Assembly: GCA_949361645.1 (NCBI GenBank)
Contig: OX442437.1
Span: 5,164,026 to 5,228,025, forward strand
DNA length: 64,000 nt
Source of the DNA: Spongilla lacustris
Lineage: Eukaryota > Porifera > Demospongiae > Spongillida > Spongillidae
Direction of reading: 5' to 3'
Numbering within the stretch: position 1 is the first letter of the stretch; the number at the start of each line of letters is the position of its first letter. Under the pieces are notes generated by a model. The model was not told where the DNA came from and ran no database searches. It saw only the letters and a list, made by a program, of their open reading frames with translations. The position numbers were made by a program, and so were the translations under genes. Shown piece after piece: positions 22,052 to 34,703 of this stretch.

Positions 22052-24246
22052 ATGGCGGCAATGGATGAAGTTTCCGTGCGTGTAGACGACGACCAGCAGT
22101 TTGAGGACATCCCCGAAACCGGTACATGCAATTAAACTGTTTTTTATGTTGTGGTGCCCCGGGGTCATCGTACGTTTACTGCTCCGATGTACATGTGCCA
22201 CTTCACTGTACTGGCCAGATGATCTTAGACAGTTGAAGAGTCAAGTGAAATCCAAGAGAGGCCGCGGATTTGGAGGTAATTAATCTTTACACAACGTTCT
22301 AGAGGCCATCCAGTTACATCTTTTTTTGGTTTTAAAAGACTCGGGAGCGGGCCTCCAGGGTCAGTTCGACGTCGTCGACAAGGATGACAGCGGGCAGGGA
22401 CCGCAGAGATGTGAGTTTACGGGAATAGGGCAAAGCAAGCCGCAGCAGAGGTTTTGTACAGGCTTCAGGTGTTGACTTTTTGGGGGTGGTGGACAGTGGG
22501 CGGGACCAGCACGGGAGCATTTATTGGGTTAGGGACACGAAACATTAGGTAGGGGGTTAATCGTATTATTTTTTTTGCTCCTAATGATAGATTACGGGCA
22601 ATAATGCTAGCGTCTCCAATGGCATTGGAACGGCGCACGTGAGCCTTACTTTTATTTCGGCGCGCATTTATCCTGTATGGTGGAGAACATGATACTTGAT
22701 CCTATTCTGTTTAATGACCATACATAAAATTTGACAATGCACACAAGCACTCAAAATGGTACCGATCACATGACCTTGTTGATTTTAGAAGTGATCAACT
22801 ACAATAAGAAGTGGCACTGCCGATGAGGTTTCTATGTGCATAGGTCATGTAGTGTCCAGTATAGCACCCAGCTCATTGTAAACGGGGCATAAAAGGGTGT
22901 GTAGAATCTGGGGCTACATGTATGCATGTGCTCAAACATCTAGGGCTACATGTATGCATGTGCTCAAACATCTGGGGGCTACATGTATGCATGTGCTCAA
23001 ACATCTAGGGCTACATGTATGCATGTGCTCAAACATCTGGGGCTACATGTATGCATGTGCTCAAACATCTGGGGGCTACATGTATGCATGTGCTCAAACA
23101 TCTGGGGCTACAATATGTAGCTGTATGTACAAAATAAAACAACACTGGATCAAATTATAAATACTTACCAATATCTGGCCTGCTTCAAATTTGTTAGGAA
23201 GGCTCTGATGACAGGCACTAGTAATTAGCGTATCCGCATGTAATTTTAACCCCCAGGGCTCCCAGCAATACAAACAATGGGGTCGTACTCCACAAAGCAC
23301 TGGTTACTGCTCATCGCCTAAATGTCTGGGCAATTTTAAGTTTGAGAAATTGTAAGAAATTGTATTCTCTTGAACGAAAAGGACATAAAAAAAACCTTGC
23401 TTAATGTTTAATCAACTAAGGATGTCATTATCCTTAAGTAAGGATCACATTGCATGTTTTTGTTAACCAAGCAGGTAAGATAACATAAATGCTATTGCCC
23501 AATTGTATACTGATTAGCCTCCATAACAAACTGTAAATGATGTCAATATGATCAATGTACATATTTTAAAACAGGGATGAAGTGGCACATCCTTATTTAA
23601 GTCCTTAAATAAGGATCACGACAGTCGATGCTATTGACCATGAAAACCGTAATGGTTTTAAAACTCTTGGTTTGCTCCAGCTATACTCACAACCTGATTC
23701 GTCGAAGAAATAACTTGTGGTTAATAAGTAATGCACAGTTGTATAATGACGAACTTTTGTGTGTGCTGATGTAGACGCTCACTTCTGCTCAAACGCCTGC
23801 CTGGATGTACCCTAGCCTCACTGAGACCACGTGCACTGCATGTGGTTGTTCTGCCGCTGCTCCATCGAACGGTGTGCTTTCTAGTCCTATCGTTGTCTAC
23901 AGTGTTGTGTTGTGTAGCAAGTGTTGTGTGTGCACGAGCGCTTTGGCTGTGCAACAGTCTCCAGCTACTGCTTTTACCTGTCAGCTGCCACTTACAGCTG
24001 GCCCGGGAGCTTATTTCCTGTTTGATTCAGTACTTTCAAACAACAGGAAAATGTATCATCTGCAATGCAGTAAACATGGGAGTAGTGACTTTGTAAAGGG
24101 CAGGGTAATGTGGTCAGCATCACATGTCAGTAGCACATAGGCGTATGGCTGAATGGCAGGCATATGGCTCATCCTTGAACCCTACACAGAGTATCATGAG
24201 CCATCAATAGCATCAGGAAGTCAGCATAGGACACCCATAAGAATGT

Positions 24247-24288
<42 letters not shown>

Positions 24289-27150
24289 CGTAGTACAGTA
24301 ATAAGCTTTCCAAACTTCAAGGCACTCTCCCCTAACTTAGGGCACCTCCCCTAACTTGAGGCACCTCCCCTAACGAGGCACCCTCCCCTAACTTGAGGCA
24401 CTTAGTGCATGCTTATCATTGTTCATGTGGAAGGATATTCTCCCTGATAAATAGCAGCTCTATGTTAAAATGGGTTATTTGGTCATGTGTGATGTAATAG
24501 CATACATGTATGGATGGATATATGAGTCAATGCTATTACTTCCGCTTAATTAGAAATCGTAAATATATTGAATTTTAGAATCCTCTAGGCATGCCACAAA
24601 ATTTGTCATTTTTGCATGGGACACTGATGATGGAGGGATTTCCCCTATATCCACAGCGGTGGAGGGATGGATTGTCTTCATCTCCAACATCCACGAAGAA
24701 GCGACGGAAGAGGACCTGAGTGATGCATTCTCAGAGTATGGAGACATTAAGAATATGCACGTCAACTTGGACAGAAGGACAGGATTCTTGAAGGTGAGAC
24801 GTTGGGTCCTGTCACTGCACAGTTGAAGTGTGTGTGTGCTTACCTTTGTGGAAGAAAATTTAACACACAAAAAAATATGACCCCAACAATTGATTACACG
24901 TACCCCCCCCCCCCCCCCCCCCACCCACAGTAACGTGTTAACTTTATAGCGTGTCACTTGTATCTGAATAATGATGATGATAGATGTATGGACATTATGG
25001 TTACTGGTAGTATGCTACTAAAGGTATTCGCTGATTCCAGAGTTGAATAACTCGTCCACCCCAGAATATTAGCATAAAAAGCACAGATAGTCTACACAAG
25101 TGATTGTACATTAATGGCACGTCCAGTGATGTTAGCTCATAAAGTGTGTGGTGTCACGCATTTAATCTGGTAGTAGGAGATTGGATGAAACAGTCTGAGG
25201 TTTTTATGTCTATCTGTGCAAGCATCGCGTTCCCCAGGGGTGGCGGATGTTATGATGCCACGTATAGAGAAGGACCTGTTTGTAGTCATTATATCTGGTG
25301 AGAGTTAGAGGCCAGCAAATGTGTGTTACCCTTGGAGAATGAATGTTCCCCGAGGGTAGCGTGTGATCATTTAAACATTAAGGCTTGTAAGTATGCTTTA
25401 GGATACTGCTTTTGATAATTGACACATTATTGAGGTATTCTCCAAAATGAAATGCTGCCTTTGATTGCATTGGGAACCTAGCTGAGGAAGGCCTTGGGTC
25501 CAGTATAGGAGCTATTCAAGCACTGTGCCATACCATGCGAGGAGATGCTGGGGAGAGCATCATTGAAAACCATTTTTGTTCTCAAAACAGCAGTGGAAAT
25601 GGATGGCCTTTTAAGGGCCCAGCTTGATGCTTATGTGAAAGGCAGGATAAGTGTGTAAGCACAATGGCTACTATTTTTTATGTGCTAGTTTGGGCTACAG
25701 CTTGCCATGAAGATCAGAAAACTGACAATTGGAGCAGACTGCTGAAGGGCATTCATTGGCTGAATGTGCTGTAAAGTCTATGTGGGCATTCATTGGCTGA
25801 ATGTGCTGTAAAGTTCATGTGCACAACAGTAGGGTTTTTGTCTTTTAGTTGACTGCTTCCTTGAGCATGGGCACAATTGCCAGTCATCTAGTGCTGCTGC
25901 ACACAAGTGCTGAAGAGAAGGGTCACACTGGGCTACTGTTGTAGGGCACTACTGCATGGCTTAGTTTGATATATTAGATTTGACCATTGCAGGAATTATG
26001 AAGCTCGATTTTCAGTGCAGCCAACTGTGCCATTTACCACCACCTTATAAGGAAGTACCCAGTTGCCTTTTACGAGAATTCCTCCCTAAACTATCTGCGC
26101 AGCTGCAATAAAAATCTTGGGAAGTAAAGTTACTAAGCATCTGAAATGTTCTGCAGCACAAGTTTGCACAAAGGCTGAGCACTGCTAGGCTTGTTCCCAT
26201 AATGCCAGCGCAGTTTTTTTCTTCAATGAGGCACTTGTGACATACTTGCAAAGTTATATGTGTCAAGGTAAATTGAACCACACCCAAAAAAATAAACATA
26301 AAAAAATTTAAGCATGGATGTACCCCCCTCCCCCGCCCCCATGGATGTACCATACCAAATGAATGTAAATAGCATACCTGATTCACAAATTCTTGATGGT
26401 GCTACACATTAACCAAGAAAGCCTTGATAAATTGGTCATCCATGTTGTTGCGGTGGAGTTTAAGGTTTAAGGGGACGAAGCATCGTCTTATCCAATTTGA
26501 TCATTAATGCGGGATTTTTTAAAGGGATTTTTGAACATAATAGGCATCTGAATGTACAAAGGGGAAAATGCAGGTTAACCCCCCTCCCCCGCCCCCAATT
26601 ATGCTATAAAGAACTGGTTTGTGTGTTATGGTTTATGTCTTGTGTTATGGTTCAAGTCATTGTCATGGTGATATGAGTGTTGGGTCATTGTCATGGTGAT
26701 ATGAGTGTTGGGTCATTGTCATGGTGATTGAGTGTTGGGTCATGTCATGGTGATATGAGTGTTGGGTCATTGTCATGGTGATATGAGTGTTGGGTCATTG
26801 TCATGGTGATATGAGTGTTGGGGGGTCATGTCATGGTGATATGTGTTATATGAGTGTTATGGGTCATGCACATGTATGGTATTGATACCACCAATGAACC
26901 ACTAGCTCCGTTTGACCGAGATGCTTTACCCTCCTCCCTATCTAGGGGTATGCACTTGTCGAGTATGAGACGTACAAGGAAGCACTTAATGCGATACAGA
27001 AGAGCAACGGGTCGGAGATCCTGGGTCAAAAAATAAAGGTTGACTGGGCATTTGTTAAGCCCAAGTCACGGAGGTGTGTGCCCCATCATTGCATGGTGAC
27101 CTCGTTACTCCCTCCCCCCTGTTATCATCCACAGGGCTGGGCATCGGTGA
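22052..27150 (+). CDS. RBM8A: RNA-binding protein 8A (Y14), exon junction complex
   Basis: Six exons: 22052-22121, 22219-22275, 22339-22410, 24657-24793, 26946-27073, 27135-27150, joined in phase to 159 residues (human 174). The N-terminal third has [13 protein letters not shown], matching the Y14 basic RGRGFG element. After PQRSVEGW comes one RRM: RNP2-like WIVFISNI, then [28 protein letters not shown] and the RNP1-like GYALVEYE typical of Y14 (which binds MAGOH through this face). The protein ends [14 protein letters not shown] plus a short last exon (AGHR) and lacks the long RS-rich tail of vertebrates. In animals Y14 with MAGOH locks the exon junction complex on spliced mRNA. A poly(A) signal ATTAAA is at 27198. 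The tiny last exon is the least certain part. Confidence 0.93.
22902..23112. repeat. 32-33-bp minisatellite
   Basis: Seven units of GGGCTACATGTATGCATGTG + CTCAAACATCT in RBM8A intron 3. Confidence 0.9.
24249..24290. repeat. (CA)n microsatellite
   Basis: About 20 CA units in RBM8A intron 3; followed at 24318-24402 by four CACCTCCCCTAACTTGAGG-type units. Confidence 0.9.
26640..26842. repeat. About 29-bp minisatellite
   Basis: Seven units of GTCATGGTGATATGAGTGTT in RBM8A intron 4, about 100 bases upstream of exon 5. Confidence 0.9.
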
Positions 27151-27852
27151 AGGATTGGTGTTGCTTGCCTACTTGCTGTCATCTCGTTTTACTTTTCATT
27201 AAACCTAACCTCTTTAAACTTTCACCTTTTTTGCAGACCAAATGTGGTTGTGATGCAACATGTTATTGTTATGAAGGGTTGTGATGTCCTCTTCATAACA
27301 AATTTGAAAAAAAAAATCCACTCCTGGGGCATGGTGGCTAGTCGTGTGCGTGTGCGCGTGCAAAAGGGCTATGCTTTGATTAACACTTAAAGGTGATGAA
27401 TGACACACTACTCTAAATATGGCATGTAATAATAAATAGGTCCTTAGAATTGTATTACTTAAACACATTCCAAACGGCGCTGACCTTTAATGTGCGGGTG
27501 TTAGAATGGACAGATGCGTTAATGCACGTGTCACATCCTCAAACACAAACTGTTGCACGCTTTCACACATGTAATGTGTCGATGGTGCCAGTTAAAGCAA
27601 CACCGCTTAGTAACATGCAGTAGTACTAACTTTCTCTTCCCACGTTAATGGATGCTATATATATTGTGCTCAGTCAGCAGCCAGATCTGTGCTATTCGGT
27701 AGCCAATAAACACGTGCAGCGCACGAGAGATTATTCATAGCATTAAAAAAGGCTTCCTCCTCTCTTCATGCACGTTACACATCCCCCCAGCAACGCTCCT
27801 CGAATGTAATGAGTTTTTGATTCCAATACAAACAACCTTATACAAGAACAAT

Positions 27853-28095
27853 TCATACGAGCCCGTCGGCTACGTGCTTAGCGTAGCAGTCCATTGTACA
27901 AAACACATACGTATAGAAGACTCTGTCCACGCGGACGATAGGGACGCAAGGCGCCTTACACCGGGTGCAAAGTGGATGGTCTGTGCCGACAGACGTCTGT
28001 TTCACCGTCGTACCAATTCTTGGCGACTCGGTTTCTCGCTTTTGCAATTGTTCCATCGCGGTAGGGATTGAAGCTGGAGTAATACAGGAGCACAT
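27853..28095 (-). CDS. Small protein with FCS/TRASH-like zinc-binding cysteines
   Basis: Single-exon ORF of 80 residues from ATG 28095 (an internal Met gives 67). The C-terminal half has CTRCKAPC, then about 14 residues, then VFCTMDCYAKH. The pattern CxxC...FCTxxC resembles FCS/TRASH-type zinc-binding modules (MYM and related), where xFCSxxC is diagnostic. The rest is polar and probably disordered. The reading frame is open upstream to 28167, but without an ATG. It is divergent from DTWD2. Function unknown; the ORF is short, so it could be a shadow, but the ordered Cys/His spacing argues for coding. Confidence 0.5.
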   Translation of the reverse strand: MCSCITPASIPTAMEQLQKRETESPRIGTTVKQTSVGTDHPLCTRCKAPCVPIVRVDRVFYTYVFCTMDCYAKHVADGLV

Positions 28096-28410
28096 GATCT
28101 GAAGGCGAGTCTTCGTCGGCGAGGTGAAAAACTGAGCGGTTCGACCCCCCGGTGACGTTTTCAACAAGTAGTTACCTCTCGCTCGCGGATTGTGTTCTTT
28201 AGCCCACTTTGGTTTCTACTCGAAAAACCTTATAGCGCCCAAACACTCCGCACATAACGTTCGTTCCTGCGAGCCGTCGCAATATTAATAGAACTGGTGG
28301 GGGGTTTTATTTATATATTCGACAAACTAATCCTAATAACCCGCGTGACCGGATATTGGAAGCACTTGTCAGGTCACACAAGAATTTTGATCTGGGGACT
28401 AGTACTTAGT
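28096..28410. promoter_or_regulatory. Intergenic promoter region between divergent genes
   Basis: 315 bp between the small zinc-binding ORF and DTWD2. Probably carries the DTWD2 promoter; no specific element recognised. Confidence 0.45.
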
Positions 28411-29156
28411 ATGGCTCACGAGTCGGACGAGTGTGCCTCTTGCGTCACCGAATTTGACACACTTCAGTGTGATTGCACACCAGCGAGGGCCACGTGTGGA
28501 AGATGCAGGTCCGTTCATGTGAGGAAAATAGTTACGTTAATTATTTGTTTCATGTATATACATGTGTTTATACTTGTATGTAATACTGCTGTCTGTAGGC
28601 GACCAGCTACGGTTTGCATCTGCAGTTGCTTTCCAGACGAACCGTTGGCGATTAGAAGTAGGGTCTTAATACTGCAACATCCAAACGAGGTTGGGCAACC
28701 TGTGTTAGTGTGTTGCGTAACGTATAATAATATTGTTTCCTTCGTTCAGGAAAGCCGGAGCTTAGCTACGGTGCCGCTTTTGACGAAGTGCGTCGAATGT
28801 CACGTGATACGGGGAAAACGTTTTGATGTCGGCAGGTTTGTGGATGTACTCATGCCACCCGCCTACGTGTAATTTGTTTTCTTGTTGGTAGGAACAAAGT
28901 GCTTGACCTCGCATTGTCATCTCCAGACACCATTTTGTTGTTTCCTGGTGACAAAGGTGACCTTAATTAGCTAGGCACATTGGTCCACCAAATGAGCCCT
29001 GTTTTGCAACGTGTATAGCTTTGGACTTGTGTGGTCTACCAAGACACCCTATTGGTGACCGCAACGATGCGGCAGTGATTGTTATTGATGGGACATGGTC
29101 TGAAGCTAAAGCCATCTTTAACCAGAGCCGAGCACTTGCTGCTATCAGACAGGTAA

Positions 29157-29238
<82 letters not shown>

Positions 29239-31183
29239 TGTTTGTGTTTGTGTGTGCATTTTAATGAGCTTTAGGTGTGTGAAATGACCTGTAGTTATGT
29301 TTTGTAGTTTATTAAAGGGTTGCATATTTGTGACCTGTATGCCTGCGTGTGGCTGTGTATATTGTGTGCAGTGTGAGCCTTGTGCTAGGTGAGTAGGGCA
29401 CCATGGTACTCTTCCATATGTCATGTGGTGCCCTAGGCACAAGCCCTTTTAAATTAAGGGCATTCAACTAGTAGAATGTTGTCTGCCTGTGGGGGCATTC
29501 TCACACATTCCTTCCCACATCATTAGTCCTCCCATTGATCTTCCCTCCTACCTTCCTCCATCCCTCACCCCATCTCTCCATAACCCCTCTCTCCCTCACC
29601 CCTCTCTCCCTCACCCCTCTCTCCCTCACCCCTCTCCCTCACCCCTCTCTCCCTCCTCTCTCTTTCCCATCCTCCCTCTCATTCCCTTCCTCACTCCCTT
29701 CCCTTCCTTTCCTCCCTCCCTCACTTCCCCTCTCTTTTGTTTACTTCTCCCTTAGGTTCAGCTGACAGGGTTAGGAGGAAGCGAATACTGTATCCGTACA
29801 CAGCCCACAAGAGGAAGCTTATCCACACTGGAGTCAGTTGCCCATATCTTAGCCTGGCTGGAGGCAGATCCGGCCATTCTTGAGGTTGGTGATACGCATA
29901 TATAAACATGTGGACTACCAGTGGAAAGGATAATGGAATTGGTGGTATAAGTGTGTGGCCCACGTTGAAGCCTCATGTGACAGAAGTCATGTGACATGTC
30001 CTGTGACACCCATAGAACTCATGTGTTACCTATGAATGCGCATGTCCAAAGGACTCAGTGAGGCCATATATAGATAGGTATTGTCACATGACCTTTGCCT
30101 TGGACCGGGATCATCTGAGCGTCATGATTAAATGTTACTGTGTGCTCTATTTAACTGGAACACACTTTTTTTTTTTTTTTCATTGCTATGCTATTGGTAA
30201 TTTTAATTCATTGACCACAGTCTCATAGTAATTGCCTGTGACTGATGTGTTAAGGTTAAAATGTCTTATGTTGGCTGTGGTACTAGGTGTGTTAAGATGT
30301 CTTATGTTGGCTGTGGTACTAGGTGTGTTAAGATGTCTTATGTTGGCTGTGGTACTAGGTGTGTTAAGATGTCTTATGTTGGCTGTGGTACTAGGTGTGT
30401 TAAGATGTCTTATGTTGGCTGTGGTACTAGGTGTGTTAAGATGTCTTATGTTGGCTGTGGTTCTAGGTGTGTTAAGATGGGTGCTCTGTCCTATAAACTG
30501 CAGATGCTGGTTAGGCCACTGAGAGAATTGTGTAGGCATCAGTTGGACCATGGTGCTGTCAGACATCAAAGTAGGGATGACCCCACCTATGTATCCAGAG
30601 AGGAGTACAAGTATGTGTGTGTGTACATATGTAATGTGAGTGTGGTGTGTACATGTGCGTGTCTGTGTGTGATGTGTAACATGTGTATGGTATGTAGGTG
30701 TGTGTGTGGTGTGTATGTATGTGTGTGCATGTACATGTGTGTGTGGTATGTAGGTGTGTGTGTGGTATGTACATGTGTGTGTGCTGTGTGTGTACGTGGG
30801 GAGATGCAGTGATAGGTGTTAGAGCGTTTCATCTAAGCAGCGGTCACTAAGTTATGCAAGGAAGAGAAGCTGTATGGGCAGGGTAAGTGTGTGGGGATAG
30901 TTGTGTGAGGGTGAGGGAAGACGGTCAGACTGACAGCTGGGATGTGACCTCACCACTTACTGATGAGCCTAATTGATTTTAAAAATAGATCAATTGAGCT
31001 GTTGTGCATTAGTAGGGATGCTAAAGAGGATGGTGTGTGTGAAGGTAGTAAAACCACAGTGTTTGCCCACATGCATGTATGTGTTGTGTATATACATGTA
31101 TGCAATACACCTACAGGTTGAAGCAGCAAATGTGTACACAAGCAATTCAAGAGAATGATGCAATTAGTGAACGTGTGAAGTAG
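28411..31183 (+). CDS. DTWD2: DTW-domain tRNA-uridine aminocarboxypropyltransferase
   Basis: Eight exons: 28411-28508, 28599-28689, 28750-28835, 28892-28956, 29019-29152, 29756-29884, 30504-30610, 31117-31183, in phase for 258 residues (human DTWD2 298). Diagnostic parts: the N-terminal zinc-type CGRCRRPATVCICSC, LILQHPNE, TVPLL, and the DTW signature IDGTWSEAKAIF (Asp137-Trp140), then the QPTRGSLSTLESVA block and the C-terminal LVRPLRELCRHQLDHGA. The family transfers the aminocarboxypropyl group of SAM to uridine in tRNA (acp3U at position 20 in animals for DTWD2). The first five introns are short; intron 6 holds a 36-bp minisatellite. The exon 7 donor and exon 8 are inferred from phase and length. 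Confidence 0.9.
29157..29250. repeat. (GT)n microsatellite at a splice donor
   Basis: Starts within eight bases of the DTWD2 exon 5 donor (GTAATGTATGTG...). Confidence 0.95.
29540..29755. repeat. CT-rich repeat abutting an acceptor
   Basis: CTCTCCCTCACCC units forming a 200-base polypyrimidine tract ending at the DTWD2 exon 6 acceptor (CCCTTAG). Confidence 0.85.
30258..30478. repeat. 36-bp minisatellite
   Basis: Six units with CTTATGTTGGCTGTGGTACT in DTWD2 intron 6, each containing a TACTAG; ends 25 bases before the exon 7 acceptor. Divisible by three, hence open frames. Confidence 0.92.
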
Positions 31184-31439
31184 TTTGTCTGGTGTTCATT
31201 TATGATGTTGGTCTTGTGAGGGAGAGCACATTCTTTGCAGCCCATGATCAGCGGACTAGCCATTTGGTGGTTTGGGTTTGTTGTGTTCTGGCCAGATGTT
31301 AGGGTGTGGCCTTGACTATTGATTACCAGGTACTGTGGGTGTGGCCTTCACTACTCGGATTACCATGTACCCACCAAGTTCATCTCCCCCCATCAAACAT
31401 CAGTTGAACTTATGTTTGGGGAATAAGCACACACACATG

Positions 31440-31740
31440 TATGCTCACATGAACAAGTACACCTGCACACACGTACACCTGCACACAAGTACACCTGCAC
31501 ACAAGTACACCTGCACACACGACACATACATATGCTCAAATGCGTACACACGTTCACATCGTACACTTTGGTCTCAAATCATTTCTTTTTTTTTTAAAGA
31601 TCACCTTACTACAACCCAATATACACTTTGGTCTCAAATCATTTCTTTTTTAAAGATCACCTTACTACAACCCAATATACACTTTGGTCTCAAATCATTT
31701 CTTTTTTAAAGATCACCTTACTACAACCCAATATTGCTGC
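31440..31740. repeat. Two short tandem repeats
   Basis: 31440-31525: about 15-bp units ACACCTGCACACAAGT. 31561-31738: three units of about 57 bp starting TACACTTTGGTCTCAAATCA. Confidence 0.85.
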
Positions 31741-31744
31741 CGGA

Positions 31745-31792
31745 AAAAAAGGGGGGGGGGGGGGGGGGTTAAAAAAAAAAAAAAAAAAAAAA
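31745..31792. repeat. A-run/G-run/A-run homopolymers
   Basis: GGG...GGG followed by TT and a run of about 22 A, between the convergent 3' ends of DTWD2 and DCP2. Confidence 0.9.
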
Positions 31793-31891
31793 CCCTGCAG
31801 TTGATGGCAGTTTTCAAAACAGGATGTGGGACAACTGCTGACTAATGACCTCCGTAATCTCTTCACAGAACAGGTGATCAGCATTGTGCCA

Positions 31892-34660
31892 TCATACTGC
31901 TCCTGTCAATATGCGTGTTCTGTCAAACGTGAATTGGATAAGCTTTTTTGATGGCTCCAGAGGTATTAATGGACTGGGGACTGGTTTTCTGGATGGCTCC
32001 AGAGGTATTAATGCACTGGGGACTGGCTTTTTTGATGGTATTAATGGACTGGGGACTGGCTTTTTTGATGATATTGATGGACTGGGGACTGGCTTTTTGG
32101 CTGTCTCCGGCACAGGTGACAAAGGAAAGTCCTGTTTCAGTGGACTGGGTAAGAGACCCAAAGATGGTATTCCAACAGGTACAGAGGATGGCCCTGTGCC
32201 CAGTTGTACAGTTGCCCTGCTGGAAGAGGTACTCTTTAACACCGTCCCAGGACTAGAGATGGATGTGGAAGTTAAGATGGATGCGGGGGTTCTTATAAGT
32301 ACTGGGGAAGCTTGCTTAGGTGGGAGCTGGGAGGACAATGCTCTACGCGGACCATGTGATACTAAGACTGGCAGAGTGGGTTGTGGGTTCCTCCTTGACT
32401 GGAATTCCTGAGGCATTTCAGAATGGCATGCTCCATTTGGAGGTGTGTGAAGTAACAATTTGGTTATGTCTGACTTTGGCGATGCATGAACACCGCTTTT
32501 CCTAGCACTGTGAGAGCTTGTAGCTGAAGCGGTGGTGTCGGGTGGCAATGCTTTCACCCTGGAAGGTGTTGAGACACTTCTCAAGGGAGACTGTACTGAT
32601 GCTGGCATGCTGGAATGCTCTGGAGTCTTCGTTAATGATTCCATCGCATTATTCTTGGTATTGTTGGTCACCACGGTGATGACATCTTGATGGCGAGCAA
32701 TCCAGTCTCGCAATGGTCTATTGTGCACAGGGAATACAAAAGATAATCAGAATCAACATTGCATTTGCATATTTGGTAGGGGAGATTAAAAGGTTCATAG
32801 CATATGACAATACCACATGTACAGTACAGGTATCTAGGATACATTGCATTACAACTAATCAATTCCCTCACCTCACAAAAGGGATGACTCCATTAAATGT
32901 TTCCTGCCCCAACACCGTTGTCTCTTTGAAACTGGAAGGAAGTGTCTCGATAGGAAACCATTGAATGGCCTGGTGTAAGAGGGGAGGTGTTTATGAATCA
33001 TCACTATGACTACAACCATCATATGTTAACTAACCTTAATTTCCTTCATGGAACGAGGTGCCAGAAGGCTTTCCTCTGACACTCCTCTCACCACAAACAT
33101 CTTGGCCTTCCGTCCATTCAGCTTGGCCTCCAAGTAGTCTTCCTTCTTGATCAGCTCGCGGGCATCAAGTCCAGTCTCCTCATATATCTGTAGGCCAGGC
33201 CCCATCACATGATGCAAGAACTACCTCCATGTTATCTGTAGGCCAGCCCCATCACTACCTCCATGTTATCTGTAGGCCAGCCCCATCACTACCTCCATGT
33301 TATCTGTAGGCCAGCCCATCACTACCTCCATGTTATCTGTAGGCCAGCCCCCATCACTACCTTCATGTTATCTGTAGGCCAGCCCCCATCACTACCTCCA
33401 TGTTCTGTAGGCCAGCCCCATCACTACCTCCATGTTATCTGTAGGCCAGCCCCATCACTACCTCCATGTTATCTGTAGGCCAGCCCCATCACTACCTCCA
33501 TGTTATCTGTAGGCCAGCCCCCATCACTACCTCAGGGCCTTTGATAACTTTTATAGTTTGGGGGGGCACAATACTTCTGAATGTCATTGTGGTCTAAATA
33601 CAGTCTAATTAATTTGCCCTGTTAAATAAGCCTACATGTAGGCAAATTAAAGTTCTTCACAACTTGATTTGAACCATATTATGCATGCATGCGTGCATTA
33701 TCATACACTCATTAAGGAAAAATGTCCCAGCGACTGGAATTGTAGCTTGCAGGCTGGCTACATTTACTAGCACTTGAGTGACGTAATACCTGAGCTGTGT
33801 TACGTACCCAGACCCAAATGTACGTAACGATGATCACAAGACTAATATTACCCGAAGTTTGTCGGATTTCGGAGTCAACCTTTGAAGATATTCTTCAATA
33901 TTGACATTGCGATTGTCATGCACGTGATTGCACTTTTAATAATCAATATGTTACAGAAATTTTTTTTTTGGGGGGGGGGGGGGGGGCACATGCCCCCCCA
34001 AGCACCCCCTTATTTACGGCCTTGTACCTCCATGTTATCTGTAGGCCAGCCCCATCACTACCTTCATGTTATCTGTAGGCCAGCCCATCACTACCTCCAT
34101 GTTATCTGTAGGCCAGCCCCATCACTACCTTCATGTTATCTGTAGGCCAGCCCCATCACTACCTTCATGTTATCTGTAGGCCAGCCCATCACTACCTCCA
34201 TGTTATCTGTAGGCCAGCCCCATCACTACCTTCATGTTATCTGTAGGCCAGCCCCATCACTACCTTCATGTTATCTGTAGGCCAGCCCATCACTACCTCC
34301 ATGTTATCTGTAGGCCAGCCCCATCATTACCTGTTATCTGTAGGCCAGCCCCATCACCTTCATGTAACCTTACCATAACATCAACAGCATATTATTATAT
34401 CATTCTGATAGTTAATAGTCTGGGTGGTGCCTCCTCCCCAGGACCCTTGTTGACTAACCTCTCGCACAGCACAGTCAACATCCTTTTCATTTTCTTCCAG
34501 CTTTCCTTTGGGAAGTCCCCACGACACACAGGTGAACGGGTATCCTTGCACTAGAAGGCACTGAATGTGTTGAATGAGGGGAGAATGCATGTGTTGTACG
34601 ATGGAGGGATGTTGGGTGAGAAGACAAAATACATTTCAGTGAGGGAAGGAGGGACTACTA

Positions 34661-34703
<43 letters not shown>

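Noticed and set aside
23805..24140. Cys-rich 111-codon ORF
   Set aside because: Lies in RBM8A intron 3; no cysteine-spacing pattern I recognise and no splice-site support.
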